Positions 1-6,373 are shown, numbered from the stretch's first letter. The stretch: DNA of 7,097 nucleotides from DAOUMU01 sp034409055 (GCA_034409055.1 DAOUMU010000069.1:1-7097); one strand, 5' to 3'. Numbers and translations: made by a program. Notes: a model not told the origin generated them from the sequence alone.

Positions 1-92
1 GCGCAGCGGAAACCGTATCGAAGGGTGCGGTAAACGCGCCGATTCGATGCAAAACCGCACCCTTCGATACGCGCTCCACTCTGTTCCGCGCT
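1..92. repeat. Long REP-like hairpin with a 17-bp perfect stem
   Basis: The arms at 15-31 (GTATCGAAGGGTGCGGT) and 54-70 are exact reverse complements of 17 bp around a 22-nt loop. Outside an unpaired interior loop, GCGCAGCGGAA (1-11) again faces TTCCGCGC (85-92). The right half, ending CTTCGATACGCG...CTACTCAGGATGC (to about 103), resembles the common bacterial intergenic repeats containing 'CCTTCGATACGC...CTACTCAGG'; that family assignment is from memory. It lies outside any gene. It could be a REP-type element or the terminator of a gene beyond the left edge. The stem itself is certain; its function is not. Confidence 0.6.
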
Positions 93-114
93 ACTCAGGA
101 TGCTTGGCAATGAA

Positions 115-195
115 TTACGCATAATCGGTAACACATTGTAATTTGTTCGCTTTGTCGTAAACAGCTAGAATGCCCGCGAGATTTCCGGCTATCAC
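115..195 (-). CDS. Possible 26-codon ORF or gene remnant
   Basis: On the minus strand a GTG at 193-195 is preceded by AAGGA at ordinary Shine-Dalgarno spacing and opens 26 codons ending in TAA (115-117). The translation contains AGNLAGILAVYDKANK, which reads like genuine protein. The same frame stays open for about 19 more codons upstream without an ATG. It could be a very small gene or the 3' end of a decayed one. It lies antisense to the proposed cassette direction, just left of the attC. Very low certainty. Confidence 0.15.
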   Translation of the reverse strand: MIAGNLAGILAVYDKANKLQCVTDYA

Positions 196-217
196 ATCTA
201 AATTCCTTACATATAAT
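189..217 (+). promoter_or_regulatory. Candidate sigma-70-type promoter upstream of attC
   Basis: A perfect TATAAT lies at 212-217. Seventeen bases upstream is a weak -35 (CTATCA, 189-194; three of six consensus bases). Transcription would start near 224, run through the attC and reach the hydrolase gene. AT-rich DNA produces TATAAT by chance, so this is tentative. Confidence 0.25.
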
Positions 218-273
218 TTTTGCGATTTGTGAACACTATTTTGGTAACGAAACCATATTTATCACAGCGTCGC

Positions 274-400
274 AGCTAACAAATCGTTGCAAGCGAATTG
301 GCAAGCCCGGTTTTTAATCAGTCGTATTGAGCCAGCAAGGGCACATTTAAGCGATGTAGTCTCGCTACCCTTGCCAATCGCTTGAACTCAGGCGTTATGG
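274..400 (+). mobile_element. attC: Integron attC recombination site
   Basis: Order of elements: R''-like box AGCTAAC (274-280), a 9-nt spacer, left arm 290-305, a 64-nt variable loop (306-369), right arm 370-384, a 9-nt spacer AACTCAGGC, and R'-like box GTTATGG (394-400). The left arm CAAGCGA-A-TTGGCAAG pairs completely with CTTGCCAATCGCTTG apart from one extra A at 297, which matches the extrahelical base in the left half of attC sites. The left flank (TAACAAATCGTT) and right flank (CTTGAACTCAGGCGTTA) match the conserved flanks of known attC sites such as aadA and the Vibrio repeats. The core boxes deviate from RYYYAAC/GTTRRRY at a few positions. By the IntI rule the recombination point is between 394 and 395, so a cassette would begin at 395 and contain the hydrolase gene. 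No intI is present here. Confidence 0.75.
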
Positions 401-436
401 GCAGGAAGAAATTGCCAGAATAAAGGATGAATATAG

Positions 437-1363
437 ATGCCAAGTTTTAAAAGTAAAATTTTTAACTTTCTGATGAGGAACAGACATTTGTTCAAAGGAA
501 AATTAAAAAGAGAAGTCTTTGATTTTAATACATCCATCGAGGATTTTAGAGAGCAATGTGAAAAAGGCGCCAGTAAATACGCAAAGATTCCGGATGGTAT
601 TGAGATAAAAGAAGAAAATGTTAATGGTATAAATTCAGAATGGATAATTCCTGATGGTGCGAATAGTAAAAATGTTATTCTCTATGTTCATGGCGGAGGA
701 TATGTATCCGGTTCTTGTAATGACCACAGAGGCTTTGTTTCTAAATTTGCAAAAATTTGCGGTGTTACTACTTTTCAATTTGAGTATAGCTTAGCACCTG
801 AACATCCGTTTCCAGATGGGTTGAATGATTCCGTTGCAGTATATAAATGGCTTCTGGATAAAGGTTTTAAACCAAGCAATATTGTAATTGCAGGGGAATC
901 TGCCGGAGGAGGCTTAGCCTTAGCAATACTTCTTGCGCTAAAAGAACAGAATATTTCAATGCCAGCGGCAGCCGTGGCAATTTCACCATGGACTGATTTA
1001 ACCTGTTCAAGCGATTCATATAAAACTAAGAACAAGGTATCGGTCGCGCCAATGAATTCATGGATAGTATTTAGCAAGTATTACACCGGAGATAATCCCC
1101 CAAATTTGCCGCTTATTTCCCCCTTATTTGGCGACCTACAAGGACTTCCACCTATTTTTATTAATTCAGGTGAAGACGATGAGTTGTTTGAAGATGGGGA
1201 GAAGTTTTATTTAAAAGCAAAAAAGGCAGGTGTTGATATAACATTCAGAGCTGGAAAAGGCATGGTCCATTGTTATCCATTGCTGGCTCCTTTTTTTAAG
1301 GAAGCAACCGAGGCAATGCAAGAAATATGTGATTTTATTAATAAGCGAATTGGAAAAGATTGA
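437..1363 (+). CDS. Alpha/beta hydrolase, HSL-type esterase/lipase
   Basis: A 308-residue protein of the hormone-sensitive-lipase-like family (alpha/beta-hydrolase fold 3), which hydrolyses carboxyl esters of short to medium acyl chains. Visible motifs: oxyanion-hole HGGG (85-88), nucleophile elbow GESAGG with Ser155, acid Asp248 in the D-E-L context, and His278 in MVHCYP, so the catalytic triad is complete. Length is normal for the family. There is no signal peptide, so it is probably cytoplasmic; the basic N-terminal segment (about 1-30) is probably a cap element. The ATG is supported by AAGGA at 423-427, nine bases upstream. It begins 42 bases after the attC cleavage point and in the attC direction, as expected of a cassette gene. 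It is clearly AT-rich compared with the genes after 2240, which suggests a different origin. The exact substrate cannot be read from sequence. Confidence 0.9.
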   Translation: MPSFKSKIFNFLMRNRHLFKGKLKREVFDFNTSIEDFREQCEKGASKYAKIPDGIEIKEENVNGINSEWIIPDGANSKNVILYVHGGGYVSGSCNDHRGFVSKFAKICGVTTFQFEYSLAPEHPFPDGLNDSVAVYKWLLDKGFKPSNIVIAGESAGGGLALAILLALKEQNISMPAAAVAISPWTDLTCSSDSYKTKNKVSVAPMNSWIVFSKYYTGDNPPNLPLISPLFGDLQGLPPIFINSGEDDELFEDGEKFYLKAKKAGVDITFRAGKGMVHCYPLLAPFFKEATEAMQEICDFINKRIGKD

Positions 1364-1408
1364 AACATAATATTTGCACCTAACAACTGTACGTTCGCTT
1401 ATTTTTTC
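1340..1408 (+). terminator. Weak candidate terminator at the hydrolase 3' end
   Basis: AATAAGCGAA (1340-1349, still inside the coding sequence) is the exact reverse complement of TTCGCTTATT (1394-1403), and a T-rich run follows (1402-1407). This could act as a Rho-independent terminator, but the 44-nt loop is long for one. The same AATAAGCGAA recurs at 1681-1690, so other pairings are possible. Confidence 0.25.
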
Positions 1409-1712
1409 CTGAATAGGTAAAATTTATTTGCCACTTCTGCTTAATAATATTCAGTAAAAACACCTGTTTACCCGAATAATCTTCGGTGCACTCTAAATGG
1501 GCCTATTCTAGGGGATTTAGACGATTTTTGACAAAAAAACTCAAAATCTTCTGGAAATCGCCTGTAATTGTCTCTGGTTGGCTTGCTTGCATTGATGACG
1601 CAACATTTTTTTATAGAGACACAGAGTGATCAGTGTTTTGTTTGACATAAGTTTCGAGAAATTTGATTTACTTAACCATAAATAAGCGAACGGGCAGAAA
1701 AAAGTTCCCATT
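1364..1712. other. AT-rich gene-free stretch with inverted repeats and an R''-like box
   Basis: I see no convincing gene here. It contains ACCTAAC at 1378-1384, a perfect match to the attC R'' consensus RYYYAAC placed 15 bases after the hydrolase stop, as in a cassette. I find no GTTRRRY partner at the right distance, so an attC here would be degraded. CGTTCGCTTATTT (1392-1404) and its exact reverse complement (1680-1692) bound about 300 bases. A short hairpin lies at 1523-1548. A perfect TTGACA (1642-1647) precedes the next gene, but the sequences 16-19 bases further on are poor -10 elements. The most likely origin is a decayed cassette tail or a decayed insertion. Confidence 0.35.
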
Positions 1713-2171
1713 TTGGGCATTGTCATAACAATAATAATTGTCACGATAGTAATATTTACATTCGAGTTAAGACCTCAACTTAAAAGTAGGGACAAATATA
1801 GAACTTTCGACTTCGACAATGAGCCCCGGTTTACTTCTTTCAATCAGGAATATAATGATCCTCGACTGAATGATACCAACTTAGTCGCAGACCCCATAGC
1901 CTTGGCTTTGCGTGTAGCAGGTTATCCCAACATTGATGGAATTAACCCCGACCAAGTATACATTTATTATGTTAGTCCTACACAACTTACGGTTGTAATC
2001 AAGAGCTATGGTTTGATGGATGATTCTCTCGAGTCAAAAGATACCAGAGTTGATTTGGTTAAGAAAGATAGCGAATGGGAAATTGAATGGGCAGGAGGTA
2101 GATGGCGTTGTAGGTGGAATTTTTTTTCCAGGCTGGACAACCTCACTTTGCCCATAGTATATTTGAATTGA
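1713..2171 (+). CDS. Small membrane-anchored protein of unknown function, probably frameshifted at the 3' end
   Basis: The reading frame gives 152 residues: a hydrophobic helix (about 2-17, nearly all Ile/Val/Thr/Phe), then a soluble domain (about 25-152), presumably extracytoplasmic. The segment DSEWEIEWAGGRWRCRW (about 118-134) resembles the end of a hypothetical family I associate with Chloroflexota, whose members finish in a short Trp- and Cys-containing tail (from memory). Here the frame instead runs into a tail lacking Cys after a run of eight T (2120-2127). Removing one T gives NFFPGWTTSLCP and a TAG at 2155-2157, which looks like the authentic end. The start is also doubtful. TTG at 1713 has little Shine-Dalgarno support, while the frame is open back to 1686 and encodes KKVPI just before the helix, so the original start may have been upstream. 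Function unknown. Confidence 0.6.
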   Translation: MGIVITIIIVTIVIFTFELRPQLKSRDKYRTFDFDNEPRFTSFNQEYNDPRLNDTNLVADPIALALRVAGYPNIDGINPDQVYIYYVSPTQLTVVIKSYGLMDDSLESKDTRVDLVKKDSEWEIEWAGGRWRCRWNFFSRLDNLTLPIVYLN

Positions 2172-2243
2172 TTTAGAAAGTATTGGCCTTGGCAAGTTGA
2201 AACCCCTTTGACCAAAAATATGATATGGATTAGAATTGTGGGC

Positions 2244-4775
2244 ATGGAAGCACCGAGTCACTACAGAGTCAATTCAACTTCAGATCTGGTTGCGGTGGTG
2301 GGTCTCACAGAGCGTGTAGACCTCTATCGTGTTGATGCATGTCGTAATCTCGATTCTGAGCGGCGGTCCGAAATGGGGCAGTTTTTCACCCCCCCCTCTG
2401 TTGCCCGGTTCATGGCTTCACTTTTTGGGGACTCACTGCAAGAAATCCGCTTATTGGATGCAGGGGCGGGTGTGGGTATCTTGATAGCGGCGTTTATTGA
2501 GGAGATTTGCCAGGGTGATGCACGACCGCGCAGCATTTCGACAATAGCCTATGAATTGGAGCCATTGTTGGTGGAATATCTCCATTCCACGGTGGTTGAA
2601 TGTAAAGAGGTGTGTCAGGAATGCGGAGTAGAATTTGTTGGGAGGGTGTTAGAGGAAGATTTCATCAGGGCAGGTGTGGAAATGCTGAGGGGGGGCTTGT
2701 TCCCTGTCGAACGCTATTCATTCAATCGGGCTATTCTGAATCCTCCATACAAGAAAATCAGAAGTGACTCAAGGTATCGGCATCTACTGAGCAGTATTGG
2801 CATAGAGACCAGTAACCTGTACTCTGCTTTCCTTGCGATTGCGGTTGATCTGTTGGAATCGGGCGGGGAATTGGTTGCCATCACACCACGCAGTTTTTGC
2901 AATGGTCCCTATTTCAAGCCCTTCCGCGAGCTATTCCTGAAATTCATGGCGTTGCGTCGCATTCATGTCTTTGAGTCAAGGGAAGAGACGTTTGGTGCCG
3001 ACGATGTTTTGCAGGAAAACATCATCTTCCACGCCATTAAGAATGGCGAGAGGGGAAAGGTTCTCATTTCTGCCAGTCATGGCCCGGCTAAGGAGAGCAT
3101 GACCGTCCGCGAGGTCAATTATGAACAGGTTGTTAGTCCCGATGATCCGGACCTGATCATCCACATTGCGACCAGTGAAATGGATCAGTTCGTGCTGGAT
3201 CGAGTAGGGAGCTTCAAGCACTCTTTGGATGACCTTGGGATTGCCGTTTCTACGGGGCGTGTCGTTGACTTTCGGGCCAAAGATTTCTTGAGGGCTGATC
3301 CAAACGAGTACACTGTGCCTCTCATATATCCCACCCATTTTCACAATGGGTTCGTCCGATGGCCCAAGCCTGGAAGTAAGAAGCCGAATGCAATTGTTCT
3401 GACCTCGCGAACTGAATCGCTTCTATTGCCCTCTGGAAACTATGTTCTCGTCAAGCGTTTCTCGGCCAAAGAAGAACCCCGTCGTGTTGTGGCCGCTCTC
3501 TATGATTCGACACAGATTTTAGCCTCGTTTGTAGGTTTCGAAAACCATTTGAACGTTTATCACCGTGACAATGCTGGGTTGTCTATTGAATTGGCGAAGG
3601 GGCTTGCCGTTTTTTTGAATTCGACCCTGGTGGATAGTTACTTCCGTCAATTCAACGGCCACACGCAGGTCAACGCAACCGACCTTAAAATGCTGCGGTA
3701 TCCAAGTCGGGAAATCTTGGCAGCACTAGGGACGAGTGTTGGAGATGATTTCCCATCTCAGAGAGAAATTGACGAGTTGCTGGAGAGGGAGATTCACCGT
3801 ATGGCAGATATTCAATCCCCTAACCCCGTGGCTGCAAAGCAGAAGATTGATGAAGCATTGGAGATTCTGAAAGTTCTTGACCTCCCAAGAGGTCAACAGA
3901 ATGAGCGTTCTGCTCTCACTCTGTTGGCGCTTCTGGAGTTGAAGCCGGAAACACCGTGGTCCGAGGCAAAAGACCCTCTGATGGGTATTACGCCCATCAT
4001 GGACTTCTGTCGGGATCATTACGGCAGGCAATACGCGCCAAATACCCGTGAGACCTTCAGAAGACAGACAATGCACCAATTTGTTGATGCTGGTCTTGTT
4101 GTGCCTAACCCGGACGATCCGAGCAGGCCAGTCAACAGCCCCAAGTTTTGTTACCAGATTGAGCCGGCCGCGCTCGAATTGCTCAGGACCTTTGGAACGC
4201 CTGCGTGGGCGGATGGCGTAAAAGTTTACTTCAGATCAGTGGAGACTCTCAAGCAACGGTACGCACGGGCGCGTGAGTTGAAAATGGTTCCTGTAACCCT
4301 GGCAGAAGGAAAGGAGATCTATCTGACGCCTGGCGGTCATAGCAGGCTCGTGAAAGCCATTATTGACGAGTTTGCACCGAGGTTTGTGCCTGGTGGTCAC
4401 GTAATCTATGTGGGGGATACGGGCAACAAATGGAGGTATTTTGATGAAGACGCGCTTCGTGCTCTCGGTATTTCGGTGGATGTCCACGGGAAAATGCCCG
4501 ATGTGGTGATTCATCATGTCGAGAAAGACTGGCTGGTTCTCATCGAGGCGGTTACGAGCCATGGCCCCGTCGATGCGAAGCGTCGAGAGGAACTGGCGAC
4601 GCTCTTCCAGGATGCGCGGCCTGGACTGGTTTATGTTACGGCTTTTCTCACTCGCAGCGACATGACAAGGTACATCGGCGAAATCTCTTGGGAAACGGAA
4701 GTCTGGGTCCAGGAAGCAGGGACGCATCTCATTCACTTCGATGGTAAGCGTTTCCTGGGTCCTTATGACAGCTAA
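2244..4775 (+). CDS. Fused PstI-type methyltransferase-endonuclease (single-chain type II R-M enzyme)
   Basis: 843 residues from ATG 2244. Residues about 1-520 form a gamma-class N6-adenine DNA methyltransferase: motif X region GQFFTPP (45-51), SAM-binding motif I DAGAGVGIL (72-80), catalytic motif IV NPPY (166-169), then a target-recognition region. Residues about 534-843 match the whole BsuBI/PstI endonuclease: the helical N-terminal domain (RSALTLLALLELKPE..., NTRETFRRQTMHQF), then the PD-(D/E)XK-like C-terminal domain with PD at 752-753, EAVTSHGP from Glu768, Lys779, WETEVW, and the family-typical end FLGPYDS. As I recall, M.PstI is about 507 and R.PstI about 326 residues, so this equals both proteins joined with nothing missing. 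By homology the target would be CTGCAG, methylated on adenine; that is inference. The frame is open to TTG 2208, with another ATG at 2220. None of the three starts has a good ribosome site; 2244 leaves a normal-length leader before motif X. It may be co-transcribed with the gene before it. Confidence 0.9.
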   Translation: MEAPSHYRVNSTSDLVAVVGLTERVDLYRVDACRNLDSERRSEMGQFFTPPSVARFMASLFGDSLQEIRLLDAGAGVGILIAAFIEEICQGDARPRSISTIAYELEPLLVEYLHSTVVECKEVCQECGVEFVGRVLEEDFIRAGVEMLRGGLFPVERYSFNRAILNPPYKKIRSDSRYRHLLSSIGIETSNLYSAFLAIAVDLLESGGELVAITPRSFCNGPYFKPFRELFLKFMALRRIHVFESREETFGADDVLQENIIFHAIKNGERGKVLISASHGPAKESMTVREVNYEQVVSPDDPDLIIHIATSEMDQFVLDRVGSFKHSLDDLGIAVSTGRVVDFRAKDFLRADPNEYTVPLIYPTHFHNGFVRWPKPGSKKPNAIVLTSRTESLLLPSGNYVLVKRFSAKEEPRRVVAALYDSTQILASFVGFENHLNVYHRDNAGLSIELAKGLAVFLNSTLVDSYFRQFNGHTQVNATDLKMLRYPSREILAALGTSVGDDFPSQREIDELLEREIHRMADIQSPNPVAAKQKIDEALEILKVLDLPRGQQNERSALTLLALLELKPETPWSEAKDPLMGITPIMDFCRDHYGRQYAPNTRETFRRQTMHQFVDAGLVVPNPDDPSRPVNSPKFCYQIEPAALELLRTFGTPAWADGVKVYFRSVETLKQRYARARELKMVPVTLAEGKEIYLTPGGHSRLVKAIIDEFAPRFVPGGHVIYVGDTGNKWRYFDEDALRALGISVDVHGKMPDVVIHHVEKDWLVLIEAVTSHGPVDAKRREELATLFQDARPGLVYVTAFLTRSDMTRYIGEISWETEVWVQEAGTHLIHFDGKRFLGPYDS

Positions 4776-4941
4776 CGCCGACAGGTGGTGTCTCCAAAAA
4801 GTCTTGGGATAATCCGCAGGTGCTGCACCCGACCGCGCTGTCGAGAATTCTCTTGAAGGAGATGTTGGGTATGCAGCGTCTTTGTTTAAGAGCGGTGTCA
4901 CTGCGAAAGCCGCGCGGCGGATGAGCTTCCGACTGTTAGGC
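4770..4941 (+). mobile_element. Possible second attC site overlapping the R-M stop codon
   Basis: AGCTAAC (4770-4776), the same R''-like heptamer as in the attC at 274, overlaps the TAA stop of the fused R-M gene. GTTAGGC (4935-4941) is a perfect R' box (GTTRRRY) 26 bases before the next ATG. CTAAC pairs with GTTAG. Between them a 9-bp interrupted stem (GCTGCA/TGCAGC plus CCC/GGG, within 4822-4877) could be part of a variable loop. Against the call: I could not find convincing L''/L' arms next to the boxes, and 172 bp is long. The region holds no gene. Confidence 0.3.
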
Positions 4942-4966
4942 GGCCCCGAACTGAGCGAGGCAAAAG

Positions 4967-5458
4967 ATGAAAAGTGCTGGAAGATGGCTGGTTGATTCAG
5001 ACCCTGATGCTGAATGGGAAGTTTGGTATCAAGACACCTTTGATAGGGAATGTCCACGCCAGGTAGAGGTTGTTGGGCAAGGATTGGCGGCAGGATTGAC
5101 CGAACTCTGGGCACGTCACTTGTTGGAGACCGTTCGGGTAGATGGACAGAGAGGATTTTCCCGTTTCAATTTGTGGTGGAAGCAGAAAAGAAAAAGCGTA
5201 GAAGTTGTCGGCGAGTGGGAGGGGATGGTTCGATTGCGGGAATGGGTTTTTGGGGATAAGCCGCGGGTATACAAAGGTTATGTAGGGGAGGGAGACCAGG
5301 GACTATTAATGAGGTTGGCAGCAACACATGGCTGTCTGATTCTAGCTGGTCAAACGAGTGAGAGGATTCTTGCAGCAGTGAAGGCTTCTACAAGTCGTGA
5401 GGATTTCGAAAAGCAATTGTGGAGTTTAGGGCGGGATGCTTTGGAGAAGGTTTGTTGA
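4967..5458 (+). CDS. Hypothetical Trp-rich soluble protein
   Basis: 163 residues with no family I recognise. ATG 4967 is well supported by GAGG at 4957-4960, six bases upstream. The protein has no signal peptide or membrane helix. It is rich in Trp in its N-terminal two thirds (WYQDTF, NLWWKQKRK, GEWEGM, REWVFGDK), with a basic patch KQKRK around 72-76 and a more helical, Ala/Leu-rich C-terminal part ending SLGRDALEKV. No helix-turn-helix is evident, so there is no support for calling it an R-M controller protein. It follows the R-M gene on the same strand after 191 bases, and a GTTAGGC box lies just upstream. An orphan gene of this kind would fit an integron cassette, but that is inference. 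Confidence 0.6.
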   Translation: MKSAGRWLVDSDPDAEWEVWYQDTFDRECPRQVEVVGQGLAAGLTELWARHLLETVRVDGQRGFSRFNLWWKQKRKSVEVVGEWEGMVRLREWVFGDKPRVYKGYVGEGDQGLLMRLAATHGCLILAGQTSERILAAVKASTSREDFEKQLWSLGRDALEKVC

Positions 5459-5461
5459 GGT

Positions 5462-5515
5462 GCGTATTTGGGGCCGGCTTTCAAAACCAGGGACTTTTGC
5501 TGGCTGCAAATACGC
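5462..5515 (+). terminator. Stem-loop after the 4967-5458 gene, possible terminator
   Basis: GCGTATTTG (5462-5470) pairs perfectly with CAAATACGC (5507-5515). Inside, after a 2-nt internal loop, GCCGGC (5473-5478) pairs with GCTGGC (5499-5504) with one G-T. The stem starts four bases after the stop at 5456-5458. There is no T run on the plus strand, so if it terminates it does so weakly. It also lies in the gap before the better start of the lipoprotein gene. Confidence 0.4.
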
Positions 5516-5543
5516 TTATCAATATGAGGGCGTTTCCTGTCGC

Positions 5544-6350
5544 GTGTGGTGGGGTGGACATTCTCTTATCCTATTTTCCCTCACCCTCACCCTGCTAGCC
5601 TGTAGCCTGAGTAATTTTCCCTTCGTCAACTCAGGTCCAATTCCCACGCCTACGGTCATCCTGGCCCAGTTCCGTACCCCTTCTCCAACATCGACTCTAC
5701 CCCCCTCCCCCTCCCCCTCACCAACATCTTCCCCCACGGCAACCATACCCCCCACCGACACACCCACCCCCACTCAAACGCCAACTACCGAGTCGTCCTC
5801 TCCGCCTGAGCCATCACTAACCCCTGAATCCTCGTCCTCATCTCCTGCTCCACCTACCGCTGTGTCCCCGACCGACACACCTGTCCCCGTTCCGCCTGCT
5901 GCCGAGTTTGATTTTGTAGTGCGTTACGTCCGGCTGCGTACGAACGAGGAAAATAGCTGGGATGGGACCCTGGGCATTGGCCAATGCGGCAGCGATCATA
6001 GTATTTACGTTTACGTGGCCGACGCGCAGGAAAATCTACTGGATGATATTTTTATTGGAGACAGGTACGGCAATTTTGAAGTGCCCACCGGCGTCGACGG
6101 GCCGGGCAAGGTGCGGATTTTAGTCTGGAGCGCCACCATGGAGTTGGCCGTGATGGGTCACCAGGACGGCACCCGCTACACCAGCCAGTTTACCCCGCCC
6201 CTGTCAACCCTGGATGAGCACATTCCCCTGGATTGGCTACAGCAGGCCGGTTACTGTGACTCGCCGGAAGATTGCCAGTGGCGGGTCGAAAATAATCAGA
6301 TCTGCCGGGGGCATTATTCGTATGATGTTATTTTTCAGCGAACGTGGTAG
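5544..6350 (+). CDS. Secreted lipoprotein with Pro/Thr/Ser-rich linker
   Basis: The frame is open from ATG 5436, but GTG 5544 is the better start. It gives a lipoprotein signal peptide MWWGGHSLILFSLTLTLLAC, with lipobox LLAC and lipidated Cys20, whereas the upstream start would bury this signal internally and overlap the preceding gene and the 5462-5515 stem-loop. GAGGG at 5526-5530 is a possible ribosome site, somewhat far away (13 bases). Residues about 31-119 are a low-complexity Pro/Thr/Ser linker (PTPT, PTDTPTP and similar), typical of surface proteins of Chloroflexota. Residues about 120-268 are a compact domain of unknown function beginning EFDFVVRYVRLRTNEENSWDG, with four Cys (IGQC, GYC, EDC, QIC) that could form two disulfides. 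The role is unknown; presumably it is displayed on the outer face of the membrane. It converges with the surE remnant. Confidence 0.8.
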   Translation: MWWGGHSLILFSLTLTLLACSLSNFPFVNSGPIPTPTVILAQFRTPSPTSTLPPSPSPSPTSSPTATIPPTDTPTPTQTPTTESSSPPEPSLTPESSSSSPAPPTAVSPTDTPVPVPPAAEFDFVVRYVRLRTNEENSWDGTLGIGQCGSDHSIYVYVADAQENLLDDIFIGDRYGNFEVPTGVDGPGKVRILVWSATMELAVMGHQDGTRYTSQFTPPLSTLDEHIPLDWLQQAGYCDSPEDCQWRVENNQICRGHYSYDVIFQRTW

Positions 6351-6359
6351 GGTTGGTTG

Positions 6360-6373
6360 TCAGTGGTCAGTGG
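6360..6373 (+). repeat. Two-copy heptamer tandem repeat
   Basis: TCAGTGG is repeated twice in tandem (6360-6366 and 6367-6373), directly downstream of the lipoprotein stop. Short heptamer repeats of the kind TCAGTTG/TCAGTGG are known between genes in cyanobacteria and, as I recall, Chloroflexota. With only two copies here the functional weight is small. Confidence 0.4.

Noticed and set aside
427..450. ATG at 427 as alternative start of the hydrolase
   Set aside because: It is out of frame with the hydrolase and reaches a stop after seven codons.
1541..1744. 67-codon minus-strand open frame in the AT-rich gap
   Set aside because: It has low-complexity composition and no recognisable motif, and its start lies inside the membrane-helix codons of the 1713 gene.
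2208..2243. TTG 2208 or ATG 2220 as start of the R-M fusion
   Set aside because: Neither has a ribosome site and the extra 8-12 residues show no family similarity; ATG 2244 is preferred but not proven.
4236..5114. 292-codon minus-strand open frame
   Set aside because: It lies mostly antisense to the endonuclease half of the fused R-M gene, whose domains are unmistakable; the translation has no recognisable motif.
5462..5515. Stem-loop as another attC
   Set aside because: The stem is good but no RYYYAAC or GTTRRRY core boxes flank it.
5436..5543. Upstream ATG start for the lipoprotein
   Set aside because: It would put the lipoprotein signal peptide about 36 residues into the protein, overlap the previous gene and include the 5462-5515 stem-loop; GTG 5544 gives a textbook signal and lipobox.
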